Of a stretch of 64,000 nucleotides of DNA, positions 25,501 through 39,300 are shown piece by piece. Made by a program: the position numbers and the translations under genes. Source of the stretch: Onchidella celtica (taxonomy: Eukaryota; Mollusca; Gastropoda; Systellommatophora; Onchidiidae). Each line of letters opens with the position of its first letter. Position 1 is the stretch's first letter. The stretch covers positions 67,883,250 through 67,947,249 of the forward strand of contig OZ007569.1 of NCBI GenBank assembly GCA_963931925.1. Direction: 5' to 3'. The notes under the pieces were generated by a model, which searched no databases, had not been told where the DNA came from, and was given only the letters and a program-made list of their open reading frames with translations.

Positions 25501-25843
25501 TTCTCTCTCTCTCTCTCTCTCTCTATCTGTCTACGTCTCTTATTCTTTCTGTCTCTTTGTCTCTTTCTCTTTCTATCCGTCTCTTTCTCTCTCTCTCTCG
25601 CTCCCTCTCTCTCTCTTTGTCTCTCTCTTTCTCTTTCTCTCTCTGTTTCTTTCTCTCTCTGTTTCTTTCTATGTATCTCTCTCTTTCTCTCTCTCTCTTT
25701 GTCTCTTTCTGTCTCTCGTTCTCTTTCGTTCTCTCTCTTCCTCTCTTTTTTTCTTTCTCCTCTATTTTTCTTTCTCTCTCTCTCTCTCTCTCTATTTCTG
25801 TCTTTCATCCTCTCACTTCCCCTCTCTCTATGTTTCTCTCTTT
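25501..25843. repeat. CT-rich compound microsatellite
   Basis: About 340 bp of imperfect CT/TTTC units. The long serine/leucine and arginine/glutamate frames here are repeat artefacts. Confidence 0.95.
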
Positions 25844-27074
25844 TGAGCCACCTGATTTATTTCACTGGCTTCACGTCTCTATTTGCCAGTCTGTCTGCCG
25901 ATTTTCTCGTCAGCATGTCAGCTATTTACCAGTTGAAACGACACACAAATCACAAACTAGCCCATTCACCTATCTGTTGATCCATCTTCAACTCTATTCA
26001 TCCTCACTCCCATTTACACACGCCCCCATTCTCATTTCAACACCCAGTGTGTGTTTACGGCATACATGTTCATACAACGAAATTCCCGTGTCTGTAAATC
26101 AGTTATCTATTGATTTATTATTTTTTCCAATCCCCGCCTTCTGATACTGCCTCATAACCACATTATGCCATTATCTCTCTATTTGACGATTCCAATTTTC
26201 TTTTTTATTTTTACAATTTCTTTCAAAACCAAACACAGGCTCGCTCTCTTGGGAGCCCCCTGGTGTCACGCAATTCTAGAACAGTACGCCATTCACTCGG
26301 GGATTTCCAGGAATAATTTTGACACTTTGTTTTGTGAAAGTTTCCTGAGTTCGGTACAAATCATAATGCAAATCTGCAACTCCTGCTAATGAAGGATGAG
26401 GCTAATGAAGGCTTCCTGTTGAATATTCGAAGTTATGACATAATAATTGACTGCTCCTCTGTAATTGAATATCATTTTTCAGTTCAAAAAAGAAAATAAT
26501 ATTTTATCATTACTTTGATAACTTCATTGGAGGTGACAACATAATTTGCCGCACTAATAAAGTCAAAATCAGTTTTCATGTAACGAAATTTAAAAACAGA
26601 CTCTTAAAAGAGGGGGGACTGAACGGGAGGCGGTTTGGGGGGGGGGGGGGGAGTCAGACAAATAGACAGACAGAAAACAGAAGGGATGAATATTTTGTTC
26701 TACAGCAACAACAACAGAACTCTAGTGACCCAGTATTTCACTGCCATGGGAACGCCATGTCTTGCTTTGCCTTATTCACTTTTGTTCTTTTTGGTCTAAA
26801 TTCGTTGCTCACACAATATCACTCGCTAAACAATAATATAACTTTTTACAGTCTGACAGGGACATTCCTTGTCTCGGAAAAACGACTATTCATCAAGCAA
26901 TCAGTGACGGAGGTTTTACGTCAAGTGGCAATTTTTGTTCGCGTTATAGCAACTCTACTTTGTCCACACGACCATTTTAGCTTTGGCCATCGTCAATAGG
27001 GCTATAAATTTAAGCCATGCGTTTTGTCCGAGGAACACAGAGGTGAAAACAGACAGACAGACAAACAGGCAGGC
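25844..27074. other. Non-coding, no gene recognised
   Basis: No gene seen. A G homopolymer run lies near 26636-26650. Confidence 0.5.
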
Positions 27075-27266
<192 letters not shown>

Positions 27267-27285
27267 CGCCCGTGCAGATGCGGGG

Positions 27286-27436
27286 CCCTCTTGCAGAAGA
27301 GGGACAGCAAAGAATACATCTGACGTGATACTGCGTGTCGTAAGAGGCGACTAAAGGTGCAAAGGTCCTGGTCTCCCGAGAAGAGCCAGTTGGCGGTGGG
27401 CCAACTACCCACCCTGTAAAAATAAACCAGTTACAG
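27286..27436 (+). promoter_or_regulatory. Structured 5' leader of the LINE: three hairpins
   Basis: Three simple hairpins lie in series upstream of the start codon. At 27286-27303 CCCTCTT pairs with AAGAGGG (7 bp, 4-nt loop). At 27388-27406 AGTTGGC pairs with GCCAACT (7 bp, 5-nt loop). At 27414-27436 CTGTAA pairs with TTACAG (6 bp, 11-nt loop). A smaller GTCG/CGAC hairpin is at 27337-27351. Some RTE-like and R2 LINEs carry self-cleaving HDV-like ribozymes at this place. I could not fit the HDV double-pseudoknot fold here, so the role is open. Confidence 0.5.
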
Positions 27437-27471
27437 AAACACAAGCAAATACTTTAAATCAGTCTTTTATC

Positions 27472-28467
27472 TTGGGAGAAGGGGGAGCATCTGCACCTGT
27501 AGATTCAATGAAGGACAATGGACAAAGCCGAAAGGACTCCACTGGCCTGACTGCTCCTTCATCAAACAAGTCACTCCGGATTGCGTCGTGGAATGTCCGC
27601 TCCATGTATGAAGCAGGAAAGAGTGCCCAGGTTACAATGGAGATGAGGCGATACAGACTGCACATACTTGGAGTTAGCGAGACCCGCTGGATACAGTCCG
27701 GACTGAAACAACTTAATTCTGGGGAAAAGATTTTGTATTCTGGAAGGGAGGACAAAAAGCATACAGAAGGAGTAGCGATCATCTTGAGCAAGCACGCCCA
27801 GAGGTCACTGAGGGGATGGGAACCCTACGGAAGGAGAATTATATTGGCATCATTCACTACAAAGAACAAGAACATCAACATGAACATTGTGCAGATATAC
27901 GCCCCAACAAATGAAGCAACCGATGAGGACAAGGACGATTTCTACAACCAGCTTCAGGAAATAGTTGACACATTGCCAAGAAAAGATGTGAACATTATAA
28001 TGGGAGACGCCAATGCCAAGATAGGACAGGACAATACAGGGTATGAGGACATTATGGGGTGCAATGGTTTGGGACAAATGAATGAGAATGGAGAGCGGTT
28101 TGCAAGTTTCTGCGCATTTAACAGCTATGTGATTGGAGGTTCAGTATTCCCACACAAGAGGATCCATAAGGCCACTTGGATTTCACCGGATGGAGTAACT
28201 GAAAACCAGATTGACCACTTTTGCATCACCCGACGATTCAGACGCTCACTGGAGGATGTCATAGTACAGAGAGGAGCTGATGTTGGATCTGACCATCACA
28301 TGCTGCTGGCAAGACTCAAACTCCGCCTCAAGAAACAAGGTACCAGAGCAGGAACAAAGAGGAGAAAGTTTCAAGTGAGCCTTCTGGATGGAGACAAGAA
28401 GGAAGAGTTCCAGCTGACACTGAGGAATAGATTCAAACCCCTTGTTGACCTCACTGGGCTAAGGTAA
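27472..28467 (+). CDS. LINE endonuclease domain (APE-type), frameshifted from RT
   Basis: Nicks target DNA to prime reverse transcription. Endonuclease/exonuclease/phosphatase-fold motifs run in order: SWNVRSM (N41), GVSETRW (E70), IYAPTNEA (Y143), MGDANAKIG (D179, N181), TWISPDG then NQIDHF (D248), and SDHHMLL (D274, H275). All expected catalytic residues are present. ATG 27472 is used because it is the first methionine upstream of the domain and follows the hairpin-rich leader. The frame ends at TAA 28465-28467, but RT-frame homology already begins around 28455 (WAKVKGVF in the other frame). A 1-nt deletion near 28450 therefore split one original polyprotein. I saw no -1 slippery heptamer at the site. 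Confidence 0.85.
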   Translation: MGEGGASAPVDSMKDNGQSRKDSTGLTAPSSNKSLRIASWNVRSMYEAGKSAQVTMEMRRYRLHILGVSETRWIQSGLKQLNSGEKILYSGREDKKHTEGVAIILSKHAQRSLRGWEPYGRRIILASFTTKNKNINMNIVQIYAPTNEATDEDKDDFYNQLQEIVDTLPRKDVNIIMGDANAKIGQDNTGYEDIMGCNGLGQMNENGERFASFCAFNSYVIGGSVFPHKRIHKATWISPDGVTENQIDHFCITRRFRRSLEDVIVQRGADVGSDHHMLLARLKLRLKKQGTRAGTKRRKFQVSLLDGDKKEEFQLTLRNRFKPLVDLTGLR

Positions 28468-28514
28468 AAGGAGTATTTACATCGACATGTCAGGATGTTC
28501 TTGGGGAAAAGAAA

Positions 28515-30464
28515 GTGGAACACAAGGAATGGATCAGTCAAAAATCACTGGACTTGATAAGGATAAGAAGAGACCTAAAAGAACAGGTAAATGCAAGTCG
28601 TACAAGAAGCTCAAGAGTTGGTAACCAGGAAGAGTACCGAGCATCAGCTAAAGAGGTCAAAAAATCAATTAAAAAAGACAAAGAGGAGTTCATAGGAATG
28701 TTAGCAGAGAAAGCAGAGAAGGCAGCAACAGGAGGACACATGAGGATCCTCTACCAGACTACAAAGACTCTTGCTGGAAAATATGGAAAACCTGAAGTTC
28801 CTGTCAAGGATTACAACAGGAAGGCTATTTTTGGAAAGGAAGCTCAGGCAAAAAGATGGATAGAACATTTTAACAGCCTCTTGAACAGACCTCCACCAAG
28901 CAACCCACCCGACATTCTACCCGCAAGAAATGATTTACCGATCAGTTGCGACCCTCCGACTAAAGCAGAGATTAATGATGCCATAAAGCAGTTAAATCGA
29001 GGCAAGGCAGCTGGACCAGATCAGATCCCACCAGAGGCGCTGAAGGCAGATGCTGCTGGGGTTGCAGAGGGTCTGCACTCACTATTCTCGAGGATTTGGA
29101 TCGGAGGCAAGTTTCCAAAGGACTGGAAGGAAGGACACCTCGTGAAGCTTCCAAAAAAAGGGGACCTCAGCAATTGTAGTAACTACAGAGGAATCACACT
29201 TCTCTCCATCCCAGGAAAGGTTTTCAACCGGATTATTCTCAAGCGAATACAGAATGCAACAGACCCAAAACTTCGTGAGGAGCAAGCTGGTTTCAGGAGT
29301 AATCGATCAACCACCGACCAGATCGCCACGCTGAGAATCATAGTAGAGCAGTCGCTAGAGTGGAACTCCCAACTGATAGTGAACTTCCTTGACTACGAGA
29401 AGGCCTTTGATAGCATCGATAGAGAAACACTGTGGAGAATATTGAGACATTATGGAATCCCAGAGAAGATGGTGAACCTTATCAAGAGCAGGTACGAGGG
29501 GACAAGTTGCAGAGTCGTACACGATGGCGAGCTTACTGACAGCTTTGATATCAAGACTGGTGTTAGGCAGGGTTGTTTGCTGTCCCCATTTCTGTTTGTC
29601 CTGGTGATTGATTGGCTTATGAAAGAAACCACCAGTGGAGGAAGAAATGGCATACAATGGACCCCATGGACACAGCTGGACGATCTAGATTTTGCAGATG
29701 ACTTGGCACTATTGTCGCACACACACGACCAGACGCAAGCAAAGACTACAGCTCTAAACAAAATTTCAGAATCTATTGGATTGAAGATACATCCTGCGAA
29801 GTCGAAGGTCCTAAAAATTGTTGCACCCCCAAGCGCACAAGTCAGAGTAGGAGATCAACCACTGGAAGATGTAGAGTCCTTCTGCTATCTTGGTAGTATC
29901 ATTGACAATAAAGGAGGAACAGAGGCAGAAGTCAAAGCACGAATTGGAAAGGCACAGGCAGCTTTCACGTCCTTAAGCAAGATTTGGAGAACCAAGGATA
30001 TATCTCTAAAAACAAAGCTGAGGATATTCAACTCGAACGTGAAGTCAGTCCTGTTGTATGGATGTGAGACTTGGAATGCGTCCCAGGCCTGCATAAAGGG
30101 AATCCAAGTTTTCATCAACAGATGTTTGAGGAAGCTACTTAAGATCAGATGGACAGACAAGGTCAGCAATGAAATTGTATGGAAAAGAACAAGACAGAGC
30201 CCAGTCAGAGAGGAAATTGGTAGGAGGCGATGGAGATGGATCGGCCACACTCTCAGGAAGCCAGGAAACAGCATCACGAAGAAGGTATTGGATTGGAATC
30301 CCCAGGGCAAGAGATCAAGAGGAAGGCCGCGCGGAACGTGGAGAAGAGCCAGAGAAAATGATGTGCAACGAAGCGGAAAGACTTGGAATAATGTCAAGAG
30401 ACTGGCCCATGATAGAGAGGGATGGAAAGTGTTTGTTGGTGGCCTATACCCTGATCCAGGGTGA
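28515..30464 (+). CDS. LINE reverse transcriptase and C-terminal region
   Basis: Reverse transcriptase that would copy the element RNA at the nicked target. Motifs in order: GKAAGPDQIPPE (about 163-174), LPKKGDLSNCSNYRGITLLS (motif 2, 212-231), EEQAGFRSNRST, motif A FLDYEKAFDSID with catalytic D293, motif B GVRQGCLLSP (349-358), and motif C FADD (393-396). The C-terminal region has LLYGCETWN, RRWRWIGHTLRK and GKRSRGRPRGTWRR, a basic tail typical of these LINEs. No stop or frameshift is visible inside. The first ATG (28515) is only the first methionine after the frameshift; the domain really begins near 28455 as a continuation of the endonuclease ORF. The stop is about 20 bp before the repeat tail. 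Confidence 0.88.
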   Translation: MEHKEWISQKSLDLIRIRRDLKEQVNASRTRSSRVGNQEEYRASAKEVKKSIKKDKEEFIGMLAEKAEKAATGGHMRILYQTTKTLAGKYGKPEVPVKDYNRKAIFGKEAQAKRWIEHFNSLLNRPPPSNPPDILPARNDLPISCDPPTKAEINDAIKQLNRGKAAGPDQIPPEALKADAAGVAEGLHSLFSRIWIGGKFPKDWKEGHLVKLPKKGDLSNCSNYRGITLLSIPGKVFNRIILKRIQNATDPKLREEQAGFRSNRSTTDQIATLRIIVEQSLEWNSQLIVNFLDYEKAFDSIDRETLWRILRHYGIPEKMVNLIKSRYEGTSCRVVHDGELTDSFDIKTGVRQGCLLSPFLFVLVIDWLMKETTSGGRNGIQWTPWTQLDDLDFADDLALLSHTHDQTQAKTTALNKISESIGLKIHPAKSKVLKIVAPPSAQVRVGDQPLEDVESFCYLGSIIDNKGGTEAEVKARIGKAQAAFTSLSKIWRTKDISLKTKLRIFNSNVKSVLLYGCETWNASQACIKGIQVFINRCLRKLLKIRWTDKVSNEIVWKRTRQSPVREEIGRRRWRWIGHTLRKPGNSITKKVLDWNPQGKRSRGRPRGTWRRARENDVQRSGKTWNNVKRLAHDREGWKVFVGGLYPDPG

Positions 30465-30485
30465 GAAAGGCAATGATGATGATGA

Positions 30486-33528
<3,043 letters not shown>

Positions 33529-33735
33529 TGAAAACGCAGACAGGCCAGGAAATGCGCCAGCAAGCCCCCGACATCCTTCACCATCCCATGCCCACACTGC
33601 GCCAGAACGTTCCAGGCTCGAATTGGTGTGATTAGCCATCTGCGCACCCACAGAACCCAATCCACCTACCCCCCCCCCCCCCCCGGATGACTAGATGGTC
33701 CTCGTCGATTCCGACGGACGAACCACCACCCACCT
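33529..33735 (+). pseudogene. 5'-truncated LINE 3' end with C2H2 zinc finger
   Basis: The plus frame ending before the C tract reads KRRQARKCASKPPTSFTIP and then CPHCARTFQARIGVISHLRTH, a C2H2 finger (C..C, then H..H). The ARIGLISHLRTH-type finger is the conserved C-terminus of a widespread group of animal LINE ORF2 proteins. After it comes a C homopolymer and then GATGGTCCTCGTCGATTCCG and ACGGACGAACCACCACC, which matches the usual 3' end of that LINE group. Only this end is present; homology is lost upstream of about 33529, as expected for 5' truncation during insertion. The finger probably binds nucleic acid. Confidence 0.7.
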
Positions 33736-34685
33736 TTGAAAAAGACAGTTTAGTATTTACAAGTAGCAATCTCGAGTGACATTTTCACGCATTTTATTTT
33801 TTACATTAATATACAGCATTTCATTACATTTTTTCTTAACTCGATCTACCAGTTTCTACCAAACGAATTCACGAGGTTAAGATGCCTGGTGTTGTTTTCA
33901 TTGTTGTTCCACTGACTGTTTTGTTTTTTGTCCTGAAATAGATTTATTTTCATTTTACGTGTAACGAACAAGTTTAGCTGCCGCGGGCAGTCTGGGCTCT
34001 TCCGTGCGGATGAACAGAGAATCAACTTTCATTTCTCTCTCTTTCTTGAAGTGATGTGATGGTGATCTGGCTGTCTGAGCACTGACTACTTAGACTAACA
34101 GTTTTCAGTTTGTCTTCGCGGGTCTTCAGTTCTTCAATGACACACAAAATGACAAGACATTGGTTTACTGAAATCTGCTTATTTATTTTCTCATTTCAAT
34201 TATTGAATTACAATCTGCCCAAAGCTGAGAAAATTACATCATTGTGTATCCTGTAGACGTTTGAAATATTTGAAGGAAACAAAAACGACTGGTCCAGCCA
34301 CTGATAAATATAATTATGGTATATGTCAGCATGACATTGCATTACTGTATGTCACATTTCCACCCAGTACTGAATGTTATTGTGTTAATGGTAAGGGATA
34401 AATGGAAAAGTAGTTAAGTCCGACCTTCTTATGTTGTTGTTCATTTTCCTGATTTTACAAGTTTCTGATACGTCTGTATTTGTTACATTGGGCATCCTTA
34501 TGAATGAAATAGAACCGACTGCTCATTGTTGTTAGGCTAAAGTCATTACTGAAATCATTTATTTGTCTGGAGATCTAATTTGCTAAGATTTCCCATCAAA
34601 CAGTTTAACCATTTACCCGAAACGATGTAGTCAATGAAAAAATCTAATCAGAGCAACTGGTTTATACATGCAAATACTTAAATGC
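33736..34685. other. Non-coding, no gene recognised
   Basis: Nothing identifiable. Confidence 0.5.
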
Positions 34686-34693
34686 TCTCTGAT

Positions 34694-34983
34694 CAGGGTT
34701 GGATTAACCATTAAGCAAAATAAGCACGTGCTAAGGCATCGAGGGAAGGGGGAGGGGGACGGGGCACCATAGAAAATTTTTAATTGCCGGATTTACCATG
34801 GACTATATGGTACCAAACTACACGGTCAAAAAAGGGGCCTACACTGTAAATGAAAAAAAAAATGTCATAAAATTCTATTATTGTTTATTTTACTTTATAT
34901 TTTGAATCACATAAAATATACACTATATGAGGGCACCAAAATCTTTAGTGCTTAGGGCCTCTAAAGGTCACAATCCGGCCCTG
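34694..34983. mobile_element. hAT-type MITE with 8-bp target duplication
   Basis: A 290-bp element. It begins CAGGGTTGGATTAACCATTA and, read from the other strand, begins CAGGGCCGGATTGTGACC, so the termini form an imperfect inverted repeat. Subterminal GTGCTAAGGC and TAGTGCTTAGGGCC also mirror each other. The flanks are TCTCTGAT (34686-34693) and TCTCTGAC (34984-34991), an 8-bp target duplication with one mismatch, the size made by hAT transposases. The interior is AT-rich without a coding frame. It would need a transposase supplied from elsewhere. Confidence 0.8.
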
Positions 34984-34991
34984 TCTCTGAC

Positions 34992-36087
34992 AAATGTAAA
35001 TCGAAAAATTTGTAGTACACTGAATGGTTTACTCTGTAAATCAAACAATATTATTCGTATACTAATTTGAACTCACGTGAGTGTGTATGCATACATGGGT
35101 ATTTTGTGAACTTTCTAATGCCAGAAATGGGGAAGTCATCGTGTGCTTTAAAGGATTAGAAAATAATACTTCCGTATGCCAACCAGATTGCTTGTGTTTC
35201 CGAATTACATGTGCCGGGGTATGTCTGCGTGCACACGAAGTTTAATATTTGATTACAATGGAGAGGTGGGCGGGGGGAAGGGAGTGGTGTGTTACAGAAA
35301 CGTACCCTGAAGTGCCTTTTTATCCTGACAGGTTTTGCTGATTTTTTTTCCTGTCCAGGAATATTTAACGATGGTGCATTTTTCAGCATGGAAAGAGTGT
35401 GGTGGAGTTTGCGGGGGGGAGGGGGGGGGGGCAACCTGGCGTTGTGCGCATGGTTGTGCGTGTGCGTGCACGGAGAATTAAAACCGATGCAAACTTAAGT
35501 CTTTGGACTTTGCCAATTTGGCATGGCTGCAGTGAAAACGATTCTCATCTGTACTGTCTTTGTTCAGACATTTACTGAAGAGAACAAAAAAGTGTGAAAG
35601 GCTCTAATACCGACCTCATTACTTGTTATCTCCTGGCGTTCAAAGCTATTTGTTTAACTTCAATGGCAGGCTGCGACTGATTGTCACCAAATTTTCTAAA
35701 TTGTAGTATATGAATTAGAGACCTGATCATTGCCTGTATTTCCTTTTAAAAAAAAAAAAAGGAAAAAAATAAAATGGGCTAAATGATCACAGTTTGTTTT
35801 CCCAAGGCATCACAGCGTAGTAGGTTTTATTATCTGAAAAGCACTCTAAAAAATATAAAGAAGAACAAAAGAAACTGCAAAGCCTTGACAACTAAACTTA
35901 CACTGATAACTAATGACTGTGAGAGGTTGTTCAAGCACCAGTGTTTCATTATAAGGATGTTGTTAGGACTACATAATTATATAGGCCCTTTGCGCTTATC
36001 GGCCATCTTTGTTGTAAGGACCTACACATAACCATGGCGATGGTAGCACTGATTTTGATTCGTTAGCTGATTTAGATTGCGAGCACT
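34992..36087. other. Non-coding, no gene recognised
   Basis: A G homopolymer run near 35415-35430 and an A run near 35748-35768. No gene seen. Confidence 0.5.
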
Positions 36088-36159
36088 TCAGGCGTCGCGA
36101 ACCAATCGGCGGCGAGTTAAAACTAGTTCACTACAGTAAACAATGGCACGTGTGTACAC

Positions 36160-36345
36160 GCACATGGGAGACGTTCGGTCAATTCTTTCACTTCCTTTCC
36201 CTTGTTTACACGGATGGTAGGGAATCTGACCAGGCTTGGATCCACCTTTTCCACCCCTGTCATAATAGTCAACTGCAATGCAACCAGCAGGCATTTCTCG
36301 AAGTTACACTCATCAGCTGATCCACCGGCCATCTTGGGTGTCGGA
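36160..36345 (-). pseudogene. Broken THAP zinc-finger fragment
   Basis: On the minus strand, ATG at 36294 starts MPAGCIAVDYYDRGGKG. The adjacent frame continues DPSLVRFPTIRVNKGKEVKELTER. Joined across a one-base slip at about 36240 these resemble the N-terminal half of a THAP domain (C-x4-C, then the FP motif). The second zinc-ligand cysteine appears replaced by tyrosine, and the distal C..H pair is absent. THAP domains bind DNA and occur in P-element-like transposases and in host regulators. Upstream on the same strand CTTCCG and AAGATGGCC resemble ETS and YY1 promoter sites near a start codon. It is either a decayed first exon or part of a dead transposon. Confidence 0.45.
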
Positions 36346-39300
36346 AGAACAAAACAAAAACACTTAGTGACGCCATTCGCAATGGGCTATAAGGATGTTG
36401 TCAGGGTGATGTATTCTAGCTACAAAGCCAAGCAGAGAAAATACTGAGTTGTGTTCTCTGTTCAGCTATAGCTTTCTATGTAAAATACTATGTCCACCTA
36501 GCAACAGCGTTCATTTGGTGAGCGCTTCTAATAGGATCTCCTTCTGTCCTATCATTCTGCTCCATTTGTCTTTCGTCTTACTTCTCTCTAACACAACATG
36601 GCTGTTATCGTGTCCACGTGCCTTCTCCAAACTCAAACTCCAACTCATGCGTCAGCTTGTGGTTATTTTTCTTTGCCCCGGTAGTCTGTTGAGTTAAATC
36701 AGAACTTCATTTGCAGTTGACATCCTCCATCTGGGACTAGCGAAAAGGTGTCTCATTTTCACGTCACGCAAGGAAATTCCACAGAATGTAAAGAGTACAT
36801 ATTGCCGTTTATCACGCGAAGTATCCACTGACACGTTGTTTCTGCACGTTCGCTCAATTTAATACTGCTGGCTGTATTTGGAATCTGACACACATCCACG
36901 TTATTTGCAAACATTTTCAAATGATAACAATTTGGCAATTTCCACAGTACACTTTTGGAATTCCAGAGCCGAAGACTGCGTAATATTGATACACGTGTTC
37001 TGTGTCCATCTAAAAATCATATTGCAACTGTGCTCGTGCTTTTATTGATGTTATAGCGAAATCTCATACTGTATAATATGCCATATTATTTCAACTGGTC
37101 TGTTATATCAGCGAATCAACAGTTCACTATCGTTGGGTCAATCATAGGAACTGGACAAAGGGTGCCAAAAAAATCAATGAAGTTCAAAACGCCCCAAAGA
37201 TGAAAGACAGATCATAATAATATCATGGTGTGGTTCAGTATCCGTGCTGGGAAAGTGTTTACCATTACACATCCATTAAAAACACATCAGTGAAATGTTT
37301 GACTTTGCCAGTGAAGTTTATTGGTCATAATTATGTCCAGTGGGAAATGTTCATTGCCACAATCTTCACAATTTAACAAGATATGACATTTATAGAAGTA
37401 TTATTAATGTGGCTGTTATAAATTATATAACAATCTTAAAGCCTATATTATGTTGTTCATCTGTGTTCTTATGAACGAGTCTATTTTCAAGGTATACCGT
37501 ATGAACAACCCATTGATGCTTAGATAATGATATTTTCAAAGACAGAGTAACTCATGCTTAGATAACTTCCAAGCAGAAATCTCAACTTCTATAAAGAAAA
37601 AAAAAAATTCCACTGGAAACAAAACGAAACATGCAAAACAAAAAATGGTACCCAGACCTTGTTTTCGAAATCCGCTTATGATAAACATCTGTCAGACTTC
37701 AACATCTAGACTGGATGATGTTTCCAAATAATGTTTTCTTTTATTGAATAGCTAATTTGATTCATGTTTAAAAGATATCCAGAACCAGCAGGTGAGACTT
37801 GATTGATCTCCAGTCTGGATCAGAGAAAGCTGGCGTCCCGCTGGGAGTGGAATGTCTGAAAATTAATTCCGTCTTCTCAGAGATCAGCTGTTGTTTGCGT
37901 GTAAATCATGCAGCTCTGGACAACATACGCGTGTTCATATGTGAGTGTATGTTTTTGCGTATCGCCAGGTAAGTGAATATTGGATTCTCTCAAAATATTT
38001 TACATAACCCACCTTAATGAGGACAATCTTGAATGTTTACCAGGTGAGGAGCTTGGAGATTTTCGAACAGATATTGTCATATCAAGGAAAGTGCCGACCG
38101 TCGGAAGTAATCCATGTTTTTACTCTGCAGCAACAACAGTTGTCACCATCCTTCAAAGCCAACATCGATTGAATGCATTAACATCATCATGGGAGTAAGA
38201 GACCGCAAAGGGCATGCATTTACAACAGATGTGAACTGAAAATGAAATAACGACGAGGATCTGAATTGACACCAAGACAGATACTGATGCTATTATAACT
38301 TTGTCAACGTTATTATACACATACTAGCCTGAGACAGTGTGAACTCAAGATAATTTTTTTTTTATCCTGAAATAAAATCTGAGAGAATAAACAGTACAAT
38401 TTTGAAGAAAGATTGTTAGCCATACAATGGACAATGAAAAGGCTATATCTTCGTGTGTTTATTTATACTATAAAATACAATGCACTAATAATTATGTTGC
38501 AACTAGAACAAGTTATTTGTTCCATGTTTGTTGCCAAAATTTAAAGTTTTCTGATTTCTGAACGTCATTTAAACGTTTTCCTAATATACATGATTGTATA
38601 ATCCATTCGGTTCAACTACATGTATGTTCTGAATCTACACTGGTCAGTCCATCAAATTCTTCAGAAGAACACCATCTTTATGTATGGTGTCCAGTACATA
38701 TCAATACGTATCAGAAGGGAAGGGGGGGGGGGGAGACGGTGAAAGTGGGTAATGGAAGAAGTGGTGAAACAAGAAACATCTCTCTGAACCTAAACATCTC
38801 TGAATGTCACAGACTTTTTCTCCAGAACGTCTGCCTATCACGCAGTGCACCTAAATTAACAGCATTTCTCTGCTCGTCTTGAATGCAAAATGCAATTTAG
38901 TAAATGTACCAGTTAAAAGACGACAGGTAGATACATGTATTCTATGAACTGACATGGAATGATACATCTGCTGAACTTCACATATCTGAGTACTGTCCTG
39001 TATTGTCTAGTCTGGCTCAAAGTTTAAATGTATGCATATCTCACGTCTCACCGGCTGCTCTGTAGTATGTACACCAAATGTTTAGGAAACCATATGTTAG
39101 TTTCATATTTGATTAAGTCGCCAGACAAACAGCTCTTTCACTTTAGAGTAATTGCATGGGGCCCGGACGTTTCCTTTTTCTTCCTTTTTGTTTCATAGCC
39201 GGGCAGAAAGTGCACGTCCCGTGCAATACTAGTTTTTGCTTTGTAAATAATTAGTCTGGCAGATGCTGGGTGGTCTCATGAATGATAGAAAAATATAAAG

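Larger units (their letters stand above)
27267..30485 (+). mobile_element. Near-complete endonuclease-RT LINE (RTE-like)
   Basis: A 3.2-kb non-LTR retrotransposon: a leader of about 205 bp, an apurinic-type endonuclease region, a reverse transcriptase region and a C-terminal tail. There is only about 20 bp between the stop codon and the microsatellite-like 3' end (GATGATGATGATAG). The single-ORF layout, very short 3' UTR and tandem-repeat tail fit RTE-type elements, whose endonuclease is what databases call craniofacial development protein 2-like. Clade placement is my inference. One frameshift at about 28450 separates the endonuclease from RT. The rest is open, so the copy is young. Confidence 0.85.

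Noticed and set aside
27267-27470. HDV-like ribozyme at the 5' end of the LINE
   Set aside because: The hairpins do not form the nested P1-P2 double pseudoknot, and I could not place the conserved catalytic strand. Kept only as a structured leader.
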